A stretch of DNA of 64,000 nucleotides from Actinomycetota bacterium (lineage in GTDB: Bacteria > Actinomycetota > Actinomycetes > S36-B12): the NCBI GenBank assembly GCA_030681835.1, contig JAUXRN010000007.1, positions 1 through 64,000 of the forward strand, given 5' to 3'. Position numbers and translations under genes: made by a program. The notes below the pieces were generated by a model. That model did no database searches, was not told the DNA's origin, and saw nothing but the letters and a program-made list of their open reading frames with translations. Positions 1-7,723 of the stretch are shown one piece after another (the stretch's first letter is position 1; each line of letters starts with the position of its first letter).

Positions 1-273
1 GTGCCGCGCGACGTCCTGGAGGTGTCCCTCACCCTGGTCGGGCGCGGCAGCAACGTCGAGGTGAAGATCGCGGACAAGATCTTCCGCGACCCGGCGCTGT
101 GGACCCCGCTGGCCAGTGGCATCGGGGCTTCCAACCGCATCGAGGTGCGCGCGCCGCGGCCGGTCACCGGGCGCTACGTGCTGATCTGGTTCTCCCGGCT
201 GCCACCCGCCGAGGAGGACGTCGGCCTGGGCCTGTACCAGGGCGGCGTCAGAAGCGTGGTCGTCCGCGGGTGA
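1..273 (+). CDS. C-terminal fragment of a larger protein upstream of the sigma factor gene
   Basis: The reading frame is open from the first base and stops at TGA 271-273, so the 90 residues are only the C-terminus. The visible part alternates beta-strand-like stretches (VLEVSLTLVG, VEVKIADKIF, YVLIWFSRLP), which fits a small beta-sandwich. In Streptomyces and related genera the gene before sigM is a protein-kinase-like protein that follows murJ and ends in such a domain. That identity is inferred from position only, because no kinase motif lies inside the window. The GTG at base 1 is probably internal. Confidence 0.6.
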   Translation: MPRDVLEVSLTLVGRGSNVEVKIADKIFRDPALWTPLASGIGASNRIEVRAPRPVTGRYVLIWFSRLPPAEEDVGLGLYQGGVRSVVVRG

Positions 274-277
274 CCTC

Positions 278-283
278 TAGGCT
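278..283 (+). promoter_or_regulatory. Putative -10 element of a leaderless sigM transcript
   Basis: TAGGCT is followed by 7 nt and then the GTG start of the sigma factor, with no Shine-Dalgarno sequence in between. It overlaps the end of the upstream gene, so sigM may have its own start point in addition to read-through. Confidence 0.5.
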
Positions 284-290
284 CGCTGCC

Positions 291-905
291 GTGACGCATG
301 ACGAGGCTTCGGACGCCGAGCTCCTCGCTGCGCACGTCCACGGGGACCCCCGCGCGTTCGGCGTCCTCGTCGGCCGGCACCGGGACCGGCTGTGGGGGGT
401 CGCGCTGCGCACCACGGGGGACCACGAAGAGGCCGCCGACGCGCTGCAGGACGCCCTGATCTCCGCCTTCCGGCGCGCCGAGCAGTTCCGTGGCGACTCG
501 GCCGTGACGACCTGGCTGCACCGGATCGTCGTCAACGCCAGCCTGGACCGGCTCCGGCGGCGGGCGGTCCGCAGCGCCTCGCCGCTGCCGGACGACGATG
601 ACAGCCTGCCCGGCGCCCTCGTCGCAGACCCCCGCGACGCGATGGACGTGCGCGAGACCCAGATGGTCATTGCCGCGGCCCTCGCCAGCCTCCCGACCGA
701 CCAGCGGGATGCCATCGTGCTCGTCGACGTCGAGGGCTGGTCGGTCGAGGATGCCGCCCGCATGCTGAACTGCCCCGAGGGGACGATCAAGAGCCGATGC
801 TCCCGGGGCCGGGCCAAGCTGGCCAAACAGCTCTCCTTCCTGCGGAACCCTGACCCCATGGATCCCGTCGTAGAGCCGGAAGGAGGTGAGAACCGCAGTG
901 CCTGA
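291..905 (+). CDS. sigM: ECF RNA polymerase sigma factor (SigM-like)
   Basis: 204 residues. Region 2 runs from about residue 20 (GDPRAFGVLVGRHRDRLWGVALR) with the DALQDALISAFRRAEQF core-binding helix and a W-L-H-R-I-V-VNASLD segment. Region 4 is at about 120-170 (SLPTDQRDAIVLVDVEGWSVEDAARMLNCPEGTIKSRCSRGRAKL). This is the standard ECF architecture, and the position next to trxB-trxA matches SigM of Mycobacterium and Streptomyces. The longer ORF from base 99 is rejected because it overlaps the upstream gene in another frame and adds low-complexity Arg/Pro sequence. GTG 291 has a TANNNT hexamer 7 nt upstream. The stop overlaps the start of the next gene. Confidence 0.9.
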   Translation: MTHDEASDAELLAAHVHGDPRAFGVLVGRHRDRLWGVALRTTGDHEEAADALQDALISAFRRAEQFRGDSAVTTWLHRIVVNASLDRLRRRAVRSASPLPDDDDSLPGALVADPRDAMDVRETQMVIAAALASLPTDQRDAIVLVDVEGWSVEDAARMLNCPEGTIKSRCSRGRAKLAKQLSFLRNPDPMDPVVEPEGGENRSA

Positions 906-1728
906 GCAGCAGATTCCCGACAGCCCCGACGAATTCGCCGAGGTACGCGCGGCTCTCGCCGACCTGGACTTCCTGCGCCCCGACGGGTCACTAGCCGAGC
1001 CTGGTGCGCCGGCGATGCCGGACGACGTATGGGCCCGCCTCGACCATGCCCTGGCGATGGAAGCAGCGACGAGAGCTGCGGAGATGCACGACAACGTCGT
1101 GGTCCTGGCCCATCCCCGCCGCCGCTGGGCCGGTGGCCTGGTCGCCGCCGCGGTGACTGTCGTGGCGGTCGGGGCCGGTGTCGTGGTGGTTCAGGGAGCG
1201 GCCACCCAGTCGATCGTCGCCACGGAGGCCACGAAGCAGGTCGCCGCCGCCGAAGGGCCTGCGGCTCTGGCCGAGGCACCTGCGGAGGGCGGCACCGAGG
1301 ACCTCGCCGCGGCCGCTCCCGCACCGGCCACCTCGGCCGTGGTCCCGGCGTCGCGCATCGTGATGGCCAGCAACACCGATTACACGCAGGACGGCCTGCG
1401 CGGCCAGGTGTCCACGATGGTCAAGGAGCGCTTCGCCACCCCCGAGGACGCCTACGCCGATGTGGCGGTACCGGTCGAGCTGCCGGTCGTCGGCGGTTTC
1501 ACGCAGTCATGGGAGGCCCTGCGGGACTGCCTGGAGTCACTGACCCGTTCGTCGACCATCCAGGCCCTCGTCGTGGATCGCGGAACGTTCAACGGCTCCG
1601 CCGCCGGGGTGATCGTCGCCCCCGAGGAGGCGGCTGCTGGCCTGTTCGACGTCTGGGTCGTCAACGAGGACTGTGAGCAGTTGATGGCCCCCCTGGAGAA
1701 CTTCGCGCTCTACGAGTGGGCGCCGTAG
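898..1728 (+). CDS. Putative anti-sigma factor, single-pass membrane protein
   Basis: 276 residues that overlap the end of sigM by 8 bp, the usual arrangement for a sigma/anti-sigma pair. A near-perfect Shine-Dalgarno AAGGAGGTGA (880-889) sits 8 nt before GTG 898, so this start is preferred over the in-frame GTG 886, which lies inside that site. The N-terminal 75 residues are acidic and would be cytoplasmic. One hydrophobic helix follows (GGLVAAAVTVVAVGAGVVVVQG, about 80-101), then an Ala/Pro-rich linker and an extracytoplasmic domain of about 130 residues. No HXXXCXXC zinc motif is visible. By position it corresponds to the SigM regulator RsmA. Confidence 0.7.
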   Translation: MPEQQIPDSPDEFAEVRAALADLDFLRPDGSLAEPGAPAMPDDVWARLDHALAMEAATRAAEMHDNVVVLAHPRRRWAGGLVAAAVTVVAVGAGVVVVQGAATQSIVATEATKQVAAAEGPAALAEAPAEGGTEDLAAAAPAPATSAVVPASRIVMASNTDYTQDGLRGQVSTMVKERFATPEDAYADVAVPVELPVVGGFTQSWEALRDCLESLTRSSTIQALVVDRGTFNGSAAGVIVAPEEAAAGLFDVWVVNEDCEQLMAPLENFALYEWAP

Positions 1729-1745
1729 GCCGACCCCCGGGTGCC

Positions 1746-1773
1746 GGGAATGGGCCCGCCCGTAGGATCGTTG
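1746..1773 (+). promoter_or_regulatory. SigR/SigH-type (thiol-oxidative stress) promoter for trxB
   Basis: GGGAAT (1746-1751), an 18-nt spacer and GTTG (1770-1773) match the actinomycete SigR/SigH consensus GGAAT-N18-GTT exactly in hexamers and spacing. It lies about 60 bp upstream of trxB. trxBA is a classic target of this sigma factor class in Streptomyces and Mycobacterium. Confidence 0.75.
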
Positions 1774-1782
1774 AGCACGTCA

Positions 1783-1806
1783 GTGGATACCCCCTGAGGT
1801 ATCCAC
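1783..1806 (+). promoter_or_regulatory. Perfect 9-bp inverted repeat in the trxB leader
   Basis: GTGGATACC and GGTATCCAC flank a 6-nt loop, just downstream of the expected SigR start point and 28 bp before the trxB start codon. It could be an operator (its core resembles the TACCCC-GGTA half-sites of CsoR-family repressors) or a 5-prime UTR stem-loop. The sequence alone does not decide. Confidence 0.5.
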
Positions 1807-1834
1807 CCACCGGCCTGGAGAGGGGTTGGCTCGC

Positions 1835-2767
1835 GTGAGCGACGTCAGGAACGTGATCATCGTGGGCTCCGGCCCGGCCGGCTACACGGCCGCCGTGTAC
1901 GCCGCCCGCGCCCAGCTCGCCCCCCTCGTCTTCGAAGGCTCGGTCACGGCCGGCGGCGCCCTCATGAACACCACCGAGGTCGAGAACTTCCCGGGCTTCA
2001 CCGACGGGATCATGGGCCCGGCCCTCATGGAGGCGATGCGCGCCCAGGCGGCCAGGTTCGGTGCCGAGCTAGTCACCGACGACATCACCAGCATGGACCT
2101 GTCCGGACCGGTCAAGACCGTCGTCGACGGATCCGGCACCACCCACCGGGCCCGGTCGGTCATCCTGGCCATGGGCTCGGCCTACCGCGAGCTGGGCCTG
2201 GAGAACGAGAAGCGACTGTCCGGGCACGGTGTGTCCTGGTGCGCCACCTGCGACGGCTTCTTCTTCCGAGACCAGGACATCGCCGTGGTAGGCGGGGGCG
2301 ACTCCGCAATCGAGGAGGCCACCTTCCTGACCCGGTTCGCGAAGTCCGTCACCCTCGTGCACCGCCGGGACGCCCTGCGCGCCTCGAAGATCATGGTCGA
2401 GCGCGCCTTCGCGAACCCCAAGATCTCGTACGCGTGGAACAGCGAGGTGGCCGACATCGCCGGCGACGCCAAGGTGTCCGCCATCACCCTGCGCGACACC
2501 GCGACCGGGGACCTGCGCGAGCTCCCCGTCACCGGGCTGTTCGTCGCCATCGGACATGATCCGCGATCCGAGCTCGTCAAGGGCCAGGTCGACCTCGACG
2601 ACGAGGGCTACGTCCAGGTCGCCGGGCGCAGCACCGCCACCAGCCTGCCGGGCGTCTTCGCCTGCGGCGACCTCGTCGACCACACCTACCGCCAGGCCAT
2701 CACCGCCGCAGGGTCCGGCTGCGCCGCCGCCCTCGACGCCGAGCGCTACCTCGCAGCGAGCGAGTAG
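1835..2767 (+). CDS. trxB: Thioredoxin reductase
   Basis: 310 residues, the normal length for the low-Mr enzyme. It reduces thioredoxin with NADPH through FAD. An N-terminal FAD-binding fold is visible ([19 protein letters not shown]), then the redox-active CATC ([11 protein letters not shown], about residue 138), the NADPH-binding fold ([19 protein letters not shown]) and the C-terminal FAD motif ([23 protein letters not shown]). Start GTG 1835 is chosen over TTG 1826 because GGAGAGGGG at 1817-1825 gives a normal spacing to it. It is followed by trxA after 59 bp, and the upstream SigR-type promoter indicates disulfide-stress control. Confidence 0.97.
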   Translation: MSDVRNVIIVGSGPAGYTAAVYAARAQLAPLVFEGSVTAGGALMNTTEVENFPGFTDGIMGPALMEAMRAQAARFGAELVTDDITSMDLSGPVKTVVDGSGTTHRARSVILAMGSAYRELGLENEKRLSGHGVSWCATCDGFFFRDQDIAVVGGGDSAIEEATFLTRFAKSVTLVHRRDALRASKIMVERAFANPKISYAWNSEVADIAGDAKVSAITLRDTATGDLRELPVTGLFVAIGHDPRSELVKGQVDLDDEGYVQVAGRSTATSLPGVFACGDLVDHTYRQAITAAGSGCAAALDAERYLAASE

Positions 2768-2826
2768 CCTGACCGGACATCCGCCGCACACCCCGCAACC
2801 CGACAACTCACACCCGGAGAAGACAC

Positions 2827-3147
2827 ATGGGAGCAACGAAGAAGGTCACCGACGCCACGTTCGCCGACGACGTGCTGCTCAGCGACAAGCCGGTGATCGT
2901 CGACTTCTGGGCGGAGTGGTGCGGGCCTTGCAAGATGGTGGCCCCGATCCTCGAGGAGATCGCCTCCGAGAACGACGGCGTCGTCATCGCCAAGCTCAAC
3001 GTCGACGAGAACCCGCAGACGGCAGCCTCGTACGGCATCACGTCGATCCCGACGATGAACGTCTACAAGGGCGGCCAGATCGTCAAGACCATCATCGGTG
3101 CCAAGCCCAAGGCCGCGCTCCTGGCGGACCTCGCTCCGTATCTGTAG
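2827..3147 (+). CDS. trxA: Thioredoxin
   Basis: 106 residues, full length. The active site WCGPC is at residues 31-35, preceded by the usual VIVDFWAEW strand. The cis-proline loop (TSIPTMNVY) follows about 40 residues later. It is the electron acceptor of the adjacent TrxB and reduces cytoplasmic disulfides. A GGAGAAG ribosome site precedes ATG 2827. It is probably co-transcribed with trxB from the SigR-type promoter and is followed by a stem-loop at 3164-3181. Confidence 0.97.
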   Translation: MGATKKVTDATFADDVLLSDKPVIVDFWAEWCGPCKMVAPILEEIASENDGVVIAKLNVDENPQTAASYGITSIPTMNVYKGGQIVKTIIGAKPKAALLADLAPYL

Positions 3148-3163
3148 TCCGGTGACCCCCGGG

Positions 3164-3181
3164 GAGCCCGACGCCGGGCTC
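3164..3181 (+). terminator. Stem-loop after trxA
   Basis: GAGCCCG and CGGGCTC form a perfect 7-bp stem with a 4-nt loop 17 nt after the trxA stop. There is no T tract, as is common in high-GC actinomycetes, so it is only a candidate terminator or processing site. Confidence 0.4.
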
Positions 3182-3210
3182 GCCGAGCCGCCCGCTGAGG
3201 CTGTGCCGGC

Positions 3211-4248
3211 ATGATGCGTCGTGGTGCCCGGGGGCCTGCCGTGGCCGAGGTTCGCGCACGGCTCACGCAGTTGGGGTTGTGCCCGGCCACCGCCGAGGAC
3301 CCACTCGTGTTTGACGACGTCCTCGATCACGCCGTCCGCTCCTTCCAGCAGGAGCGGGGCATCACGGTCGACGGGATCGTTGGTCCGCAGACCTTCCGTC
3401 GCCTCGAGGAGGCGCGCTGGCAGCTCGGCGACCGCGTGCTCTCGTACACCCCCGGCCACGTCATGAGTGGCGACGATGTGACGGAGCTGCAGCGTCGGCT
3501 CAGCGAGCTCGGCTTCGCGGCAGGACGCCAGGACGGGCTGTTCGGCCCGCAGACGGACACGGCTCTGCGCGAGTTTCAGGCGGGAGTCGGGGTCACCTCC
3601 GACGGGACGTGCGGCCCGGACACCTTCCGGGCCTTCGACCGGCTCGTGCGCACCGTCTCCGGAGGCAACGCGACCACGCTCCGCGAGCACATCACCCTGG
3701 CCGAGCTCCAGACGGGAGTAGCCGACAAGGTGGTGGTCCTTGATCCCGGGGATGGCTCGGGAGCCGATGTCTGCCATGCCATCGCGGTACGTGTCGAGGG
3801 CCGACTGGCCGCGCTGGGCACGCAGGTGCTGCTGACCCGAGCCCTGCAGGCGGATGCGCCGGACGACCGGGCGCGTGCGCAGTTCGCAAACGAGACGGGT
3901 GCCGACATCGTCCTGTCGCTGGGAGTCAATCACGTCGCCAGTCCGATGCCGAACGGCGTGGTGACCTTCTACTTTGGCGACGCGCACGGGGGTGCGCACT
4001 CACCAGCGGGCCGCATCCTGGCCGAGCTCGTGCAGGAGGAACTGCATGCCCGGACCGACCTGCTGGACTGCCAGACCCATCCGCGCGGCTGGGACCTCCT
4101 GCGGCTGACCAAGATGCCGGCGATCAGGGTCGAGATGGGCTACCTCTCGAACGAGGCCGACGCCCGGCGGCTGGTGAACCCGGCCTTCCAGGACACCGTG
4201 GCCGAGGGCCTCGCCGCAGCAGTGACCAGGTTCTGCGCCCCGCGCTGA
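3211..4248 (+). CDS. cwlM: CwlM-type peptidoglycan regulator with degenerate amidase fold
   Basis: 345 residues without a signal peptide. Two peptidoglycan_binding_1-type repeats come first (about 8-65 and 85-140, each with the FGP/GPQTxxA pattern), then an N-acetylmuramoyl-L-alanine amidase (Amidase_3) fold from about 172. In active amidases the zinc sites are DPGHGG, a Glu, S-x-H-A-N and a final Glu. Here the first reads DPGDGS and the SxHAN position reads SLGVN, so both histidines are absent; the last Glu (VEMGYLSN) is kept. This favours a non-catalytic protein. In mycobacteria cytoplasmic CwlM is phosphorylated by PknB, stimulates MurA and contacts FhaA and MurJ; pknB and fhaA lie in this window. 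Confidence 0.85.
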   Translation: MMRRGARGPAVAEVRARLTQLGLCPATAEDPLVFDDVLDHAVRSFQQERGITVDGIVGPQTFRRLEEARWQLGDRVLSYTPGHVMSGDDVTELQRRLSELGFAAGRQDGLFGPQTDTALREFQAGVGVTSDGTCGPDTFRAFDRLVRTVSGGNATTLREHITLAELQTGVADKVVVLDPGDGSGADVCHAIAVRVEGRLAALGTQVLLTRALQADAPDDRARAQFANETGADIVLSLGVNHVASPMPNGVVTFYFGDAHGGAHSPAGRILAELVQEELHARTDLLDCQTHPRGWDLLRLTKMPAIRVEMGYLSNEADARRLVNPAFQDTVAEGLAAAVTRFCAPR

Positions 4249-4255
4249 CGCAGGC

Positions 4256-4369
4256 TCAACCGGCGGGCCGGTAGGCCTCGGCCGCTGGACGCGGCCAGAC
4301 GAGCCGGGCGACGAAGCCCAGCAGCACACCCGCCGCCACGAGCCCGGCGAGTGCCAGCAGACGCCGCAT
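4256..4369 (-). CDS. Possible 37-residue membrane protein
   Basis: This ORF is too short for the track. It reads MRRLLALAGLVAAGVLLGFV, continues ARLVWPRPAAEAYRPAG and stops. It has an N-terminal positive charge, one hydrophobic helix and a short C-terminal tail, which fits a small single-pass membrane protein. A GAAGGGA sequence lies about 9 nt before ATG 4369. It fills the gap between cwlM and the aminotransferase gene on the opposite strand. Nothing else supports it and its function is unknown. Confidence 0.4.
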   Translation of the reverse strand: MRRLLALAGLVAAGVLLGFVARLVWPRPAAEAYRPAG

Positions 4370-4393
4370 GTCAGGGATCCCTTCGCCGGGCCC

Positions 4394-4399
4394 TATCGT
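4394..4399 (+). promoter_or_regulatory. Putative -10 element for the aminotransferase gene
   Basis: TATCGT lies 8 nt before the in-frame ATG 4408 and about 65 nt before the preferred start ATG 4465. If transcription starts near 4408 the mRNA is either leaderless from 4408 or has a 57-nt leader with a GGAGG site. Confidence 0.35.
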
Positions 4400-4464
4400 A
4401 AGTCGTCATGACCCTGGCGGGACAGGGCAGGAATCGCGGCGCGGCCGCGGAGGCGGAGGTGACG

Positions 4465-5757
4465 ATGACCGGCACACGGCTGGATCCCTGGGTGGATGCA
4501 TACGCCAGTCGCGCCCACGCCATGCGAGCCTCCGAGATCCGGGCATTGTTCGCCGTCGCGTCCCGCCCCGAGGTCGTCTCGCTCGCCGGCGGCATGCCTT
4601 TCGTGCAGGCGCTACCCGTGGAAATGCTCGCCAGCACGGCTCAACGGCTGCTGTACGAGCGTGGAGACGTGGCCCTGCAGTATGGCTCCGGCCAGGGCGA
4701 TGTCACCCTGCGCGAGCAGATCCTGCAGGTCATCGCGGAAGTGGGCGTCACCGCTCACCCGGACGACATCGTGGTGACCACGGGCTCGCAGATGGCCCTC
4801 GACCTCGTTACGCGCGTCTTCTGCGACCCCGGCGACGTCGTCCTGGTTGAGTCACCCTCCTACGTCGGTGCGCTCGGGGTGTTTCGCTCGTATGAGTGCA
4901 ACGTCGTGCACGTCGCGATGGACGAGGAGGGCCTTGTCCCGTCCGCTCTTGAGGAGGCGATCGCCCGCGTCCGCTTGGCCGGCCAGCGGATCAAGCTCAT
5001 CTACACGATCCCCAGCTTCCACAATCCGGCAGGCGTCACTCAAGGGCCCGGTCGCCGCGCCGAGGTGCTGGCGATCGCCCAGCGTGAGGGCATCGCGCTG
5101 CTCGAGGACGACCCGTATGGACTGCTCGGCTTCGAAGGCGAGCCGCCGCGCGCGATCCGGGCCGATGACGCCGATGGGGTCATCTACTTGGGCTCGTTCT
5201 CCAAGACCATCGCCGCGGGTCTGCGCGTGGGCTGGGCGGTCGCCCCGCATGGCGTGCGAGAGAAGCTCGTCCTCGCGGCCGAGGCCGCCGTGCTCTGCCC
5301 ATCCAACTACGCCCAGCTCACCGTGTCGGAGTACCTCGCCACCCAGCCGTGGCGCGAGCAGATCAAGACCTTCCAGGAGGTCTACCGCGAACGCCGCGAC
5401 GCACTGCTGGAGTCGCTGCAGGCCCTGATGCCCGAAGGCACGACCTGGACCATCCCGGCCGGCGGCTTCTACTCCTGGCTCACGTTGCCGCATGGACTCG
5501 ACGCCACGGCAATGCTGCCGCGAGCCGTTGCCAACCTGGTCGCCTACGTGCCAGGGACCGGCTTCTACGTCAACGGGCAGGGTCGCCAGAACCTTCGCCT
5601 GTCCTATTGCTACCCCGAACCGGACCGCATCCGCGAGGGCGTGCGGCGGCTCGCCGCGGTCATCGAGTCCGAGCTCGAGCTCGCCCAGACCTTCGGCACA
5701 ACACACGGCCTGAATCCCGTGTCGGGCACGTCCGTGCCGGCGCCCAACCTGCAGTAG
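4465..5757 (+). CDS. PLP-dependent aminotransferase, class I/II (2-aminoadipate aminotransferase-like)
   Basis: 430 residues of fold type I without a GntR domain. Seen: VTTGSQMALDLVTRVF (cofactor phosphate loop), NPAGVTQ, LLEDDPYG (Asp for the pyridine nitrogen), SFSKTIAAGLRVGW (Schiff-base Lys) and the substrate-carboxylate Arg region QNLRLSYCYP. The set matches the LysN/ARO8-like subgroup, which acts on aminoadipate, aromatic or branched amino acids; the substrate cannot be read from sequence. Start ATG 4465 has GGAGG at 4455-4459, but ATG 4408 is possible. A Ser/Pro/Gly-rich tail of about 25 residues is unusual. It is followed 7 nt later by the Ddl-like gene. Confidence 0.85.
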   Translation: MTGTRLDPWVDAYASRAHAMRASEIRALFAVASRPEVVSLAGGMPFVQALPVEMLASTAQRLLYERGDVALQYGSGQGDVTLREQILQVIAEVGVTAHPDDIVVTTGSQMALDLVTRVFCDPGDVVLVESPSYVGALGVFRSYECNVVHVAMDEEGLVPSALEEAIARVRLAGQRIKLIYTIPSFHNPAGVTQGPGRRAEVLAIAQREGIALLEDDPYGLLGFEGEPPRAIRADDADGVIYLGSFSKTIAAGLRVGWAVAPHGVREKLVLAAEAAVLCPSNYAQLTVSEYLATQPWREQIKTFQEVYRERRDALLESLQALMPEGTTWTIPAGGFYSWLTLPHGLDATAMLPRAVANLVAYVPGTGFYVNGQGRQNLRLSYCYPEPDRIREGVRRLAAVIESELELAQTFGTTHGLNPVSGTSVPAPNLQ

Positions 5758-5764
5758 GAGCGGC

Positions 5765-6706
5765 ATGCACGTACTGGTCCTCGCGGGCGGCCTGTCCGCG
5801 GAACGCGATGTCTCGCTGCGCTCGGGCCGCCGAGTGGCTGAAGCGCTCCGCACCGACCGACCCGACTGGGAGGTGCGCGAGCACGATGTTGATGCTGGGC
5901 TGCTCGCGCGGCTCCGCGATCACCGTCCCGACTGCATCGTGCCACTCCTGCATGGTGCGGCCGGTGAGGACGGTGCTCTCCGGGATGTGTTGGAGTCATT
6001 GAGAATTCCGTTCCTCGGCTCCCCTGCGGCGGCCAGTCGACTCGCCTTCGACAAGCCGGTGGCAAAGCGGCTCGCGGAACAGGCGGGCATCAACACGCCG
6101 CCATGCGTGGCGATGCCGCAGTCGACGTTCCGTGAGCTCGGTGCCAGCGCAGTCCTAGACGCCGTGGTCGAACAAGTGGGCCTGCCGCTCGTCGTCAAGC
6201 CGACGAAGGGAGGGTCATCCCTCGGCACGTCCATCGTGCATCGGTCGGCCGACCTGCCCGCCGCCATGGTCGGGGCGTTCGCGTACGGCGACGTCGTCAT
6301 GCTCGAGCGCTACATCGCCGGAGTCGAGGTGGCCGTGAGCGTCTTCGAACGCGACGCCGACCTGCTGGCCCTGTCCGCCGTGGAGATCGTGCCGCCAGGC
6401 GAGCTGTACGACTACAGCGCTCGGTACACGGCGGGAACGACCGAGTTCTTCTGCCCGGCTCGACTCGCTGATGAGTCGGCCCGCGGCGCCCAGGCGGTGG
6501 CACTTGATGTGCATGCGCTGCTCGGGCTCGTCGACTTCTCGCGCACCGACCTCATCATCGATGAGGAAGGTCGTCCGTGGTTCCTCGAGGTGAACGTGGC
6601 GCCGGGAATGACCGAGACATCCCTTTTCCCGCAGGCGCTGGCCGAGGCCGACCTTGCTCTCGGTGACCTGGTGGCTGGACTGGTCGAGGTCGCCGTCACG
6701 CGTTAG
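5765..6706 (+). CDS. D-alanine--D-alanine ligase family protein
   Basis: 313 residues of the ATP-grasp superfamily. The N-terminal motif GGLSAERDVSLRSG corresponds to the substrate-binding SSE loop of Ddl; HGAAGEDGALRDVLE, KPTKGGSSLGTSIV (ATP loop) and FLEVNVAPGMTETSLFPQA (Mg/ADP-binding EVN motif) are all present. These support real ligase activity in joining D-Ala for the peptidoglycan stem, although the substrate of the second site could differ. TAGGAG gives a ribosome site 5-7 nt before ATG 5765. It converges on parB with only 21 bp between stop codons. Confidence 0.85.
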   Translation: MHVLVLAGGLSAERDVSLRSGRRVAEALRTDRPDWEVREHDVDAGLLARLRDHRPDCIVPLLHGAAGEDGALRDVLESLRIPFLGSPAAASRLAFDKPVAKRLAEQAGINTPPCVAMPQSTFRELGASAVLDAVVEQVGLPLVVKPTKGGSSLGTSIVHRSADLPAAMVGAFAYGDVVMLERYIAGVEVAVSVFERDADLLALSAVEIVPPGELYDYSARYTAGTTEFFCPARLADESARGAQAVALDVHALLGLVDFSRTDLIIDEEGRPWFLEVNVAPGMTETSLFPQALAEADLALGDLVAGLVEVAVTR

Positions 6707-6727
6707 CGGCCAGGCTTCGCCAGCCGG

Positions 6728-7681
6728 TCATCGTCCGGCGATCACGTCCGCGATCCGGGCAGCGTCGGAGGCGTCCGCGCACTCGATGACAATGCGTCCG
6801 CGCGACCGCAACGTCGTGAACCCCTCGAAACCCACGGTGGTGTCGAGCACACCGCCGATCCGCTCGGCCGACTCCGTCAGGGCGTCAGAGACATCCGGAT
6901 CACGAGATACGGAGACCCTGCGTCGGCGCTTGCGGGCCTCAGGAGCACCAACGAGGACGATCTCCTCGACCGCGCGCACGCTCAGTCCCTCGGAGACGAT
7001 CCGCTGGGCCAGCGCATCCATGGCAGCGGGATCGTCCAGCGCGAGCAGGGCACGGGCGTGCCCCGCGCTGATGACGCCGGCAGCGACCCGGCGCTGGACA
7101 TCCGGGGGCAGCTTGAGCAGTCGGAGGGTATTGCTGACCTGCGGGCGCGAGCGTCCGATGCGCCGGGCGAGTTCGTCCTGCGTGCAGCCGAAGTCCGATA
7201 GGAGTTGCTGGTAGGCGGCGGCCTCCTCCAGGGCATTGAGGTCGGCCCGGTGCAGGTTCTCCAGCAGGGCGTCGCGGAGCATGGCGTCGTCGTCTGTGTC
7301 CCGGATGATGGCCGGGATGACGGCCAGGCCCGCCTCCCGGCAGGCGCGCAGGCGTCGCTCCCCGGCGACGAGCTCGTAATTGCCGCCGGCGCCCCGCCGA
7401 ACGACGACCGGCTGGAGCAGGCCGATCTCCTTGATCGAGAAGACCAACTCCGCGAGGGAGTCCTCGTCGAACACCTCCCGGGGCTGGCGCGGGTTCGGTA
7501 CGACCACATCGATGGGCAATTCGGCATAGGTGGCGCCGATGGCCACCCCGGGCACGGGGCCTACGGGTGACCCTGCCGACGGTGCGTCCACCTGCTGACC
7601 GTGCTCGGCTGGCGGGGAAGGATCGACACCCGGAATCAGTGCGCCCAGGCCCCGGCCCAGGCCGCGCTTGGGCGCCGCCAT
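6728..7681 (-). CDS. parB: Chromosome partitioning protein ParB
   Basis: 317 residues. It starts KRGLGRGLGALIP, the usual N-terminal ParA-contact segment, and continues with VVPNPRQPREVFDEDSLAEL, the CTP-binding GERRLRACREAG box, and a helix-turn-helix (FGCTQDELARRIGRSRPQVSNTLRLLKLP) that reads parS. The C-terminus is a dimerisation domain. The track extends 11 codons further, but GGAGG immediately upstream supports ATG 7681. It is the last gene of the rpmH-parB minus-strand block, 42 bp after parA. It loads on the parS-like sites at 8573 and 9324. Confidence 0.97.
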   Translation of the reverse strand: MAAPKRGLGRGLGALIPGVDPSPPAEHGQQVDAPSAGSPVGPVPGVAIGATYAELPIDVVVPNPRQPREVFDEDSLAELVFSIKEIGLLQPVVVRRGAGGNYELVAGERRLRACREAGLAVIPAIIRDTDDDAMLRDALLENLHRADLNALEEAAAYQQLLSDFGCTQDELARRIGRSRPQVSNTLRLLKLPPDVQRRVAAGVISAGHARALLALDDPAAMDALAQRIVSEGLSVRAVEEIVLVGAPEARKRRRRVSVSRDPDVSDALTESAERIGGVLDTTVGFEGFTTLRSRGRIVIECADASDAARIADVIAGR

Positions 7682-7695
7682 GGATCCTCCAATCG

Positions 7696-7712
7696 GGGGA
7701 CAACTAGCCCCC
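7696..7712 (-). repeat. Small inverted repeat between parA and parB
   Basis: Four or five G and C residues flank an 8-nt loop (GGGGG...CCCCC) in the 42-bp gap. It is too weak for a confident terminator and may modulate parB translation. Confidence 0.25.
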
Positions 7713-7723
7713 ATTTGTCGCTT

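Noticed and set aside
248-1324. Long minus-strand ORFs over sigM and the anti-sigma gene
   Set aside because: They are Arg/Pro/Ser-rich shadows in a GC-rich frame, without motifs, and lie opposite well-supported genes.
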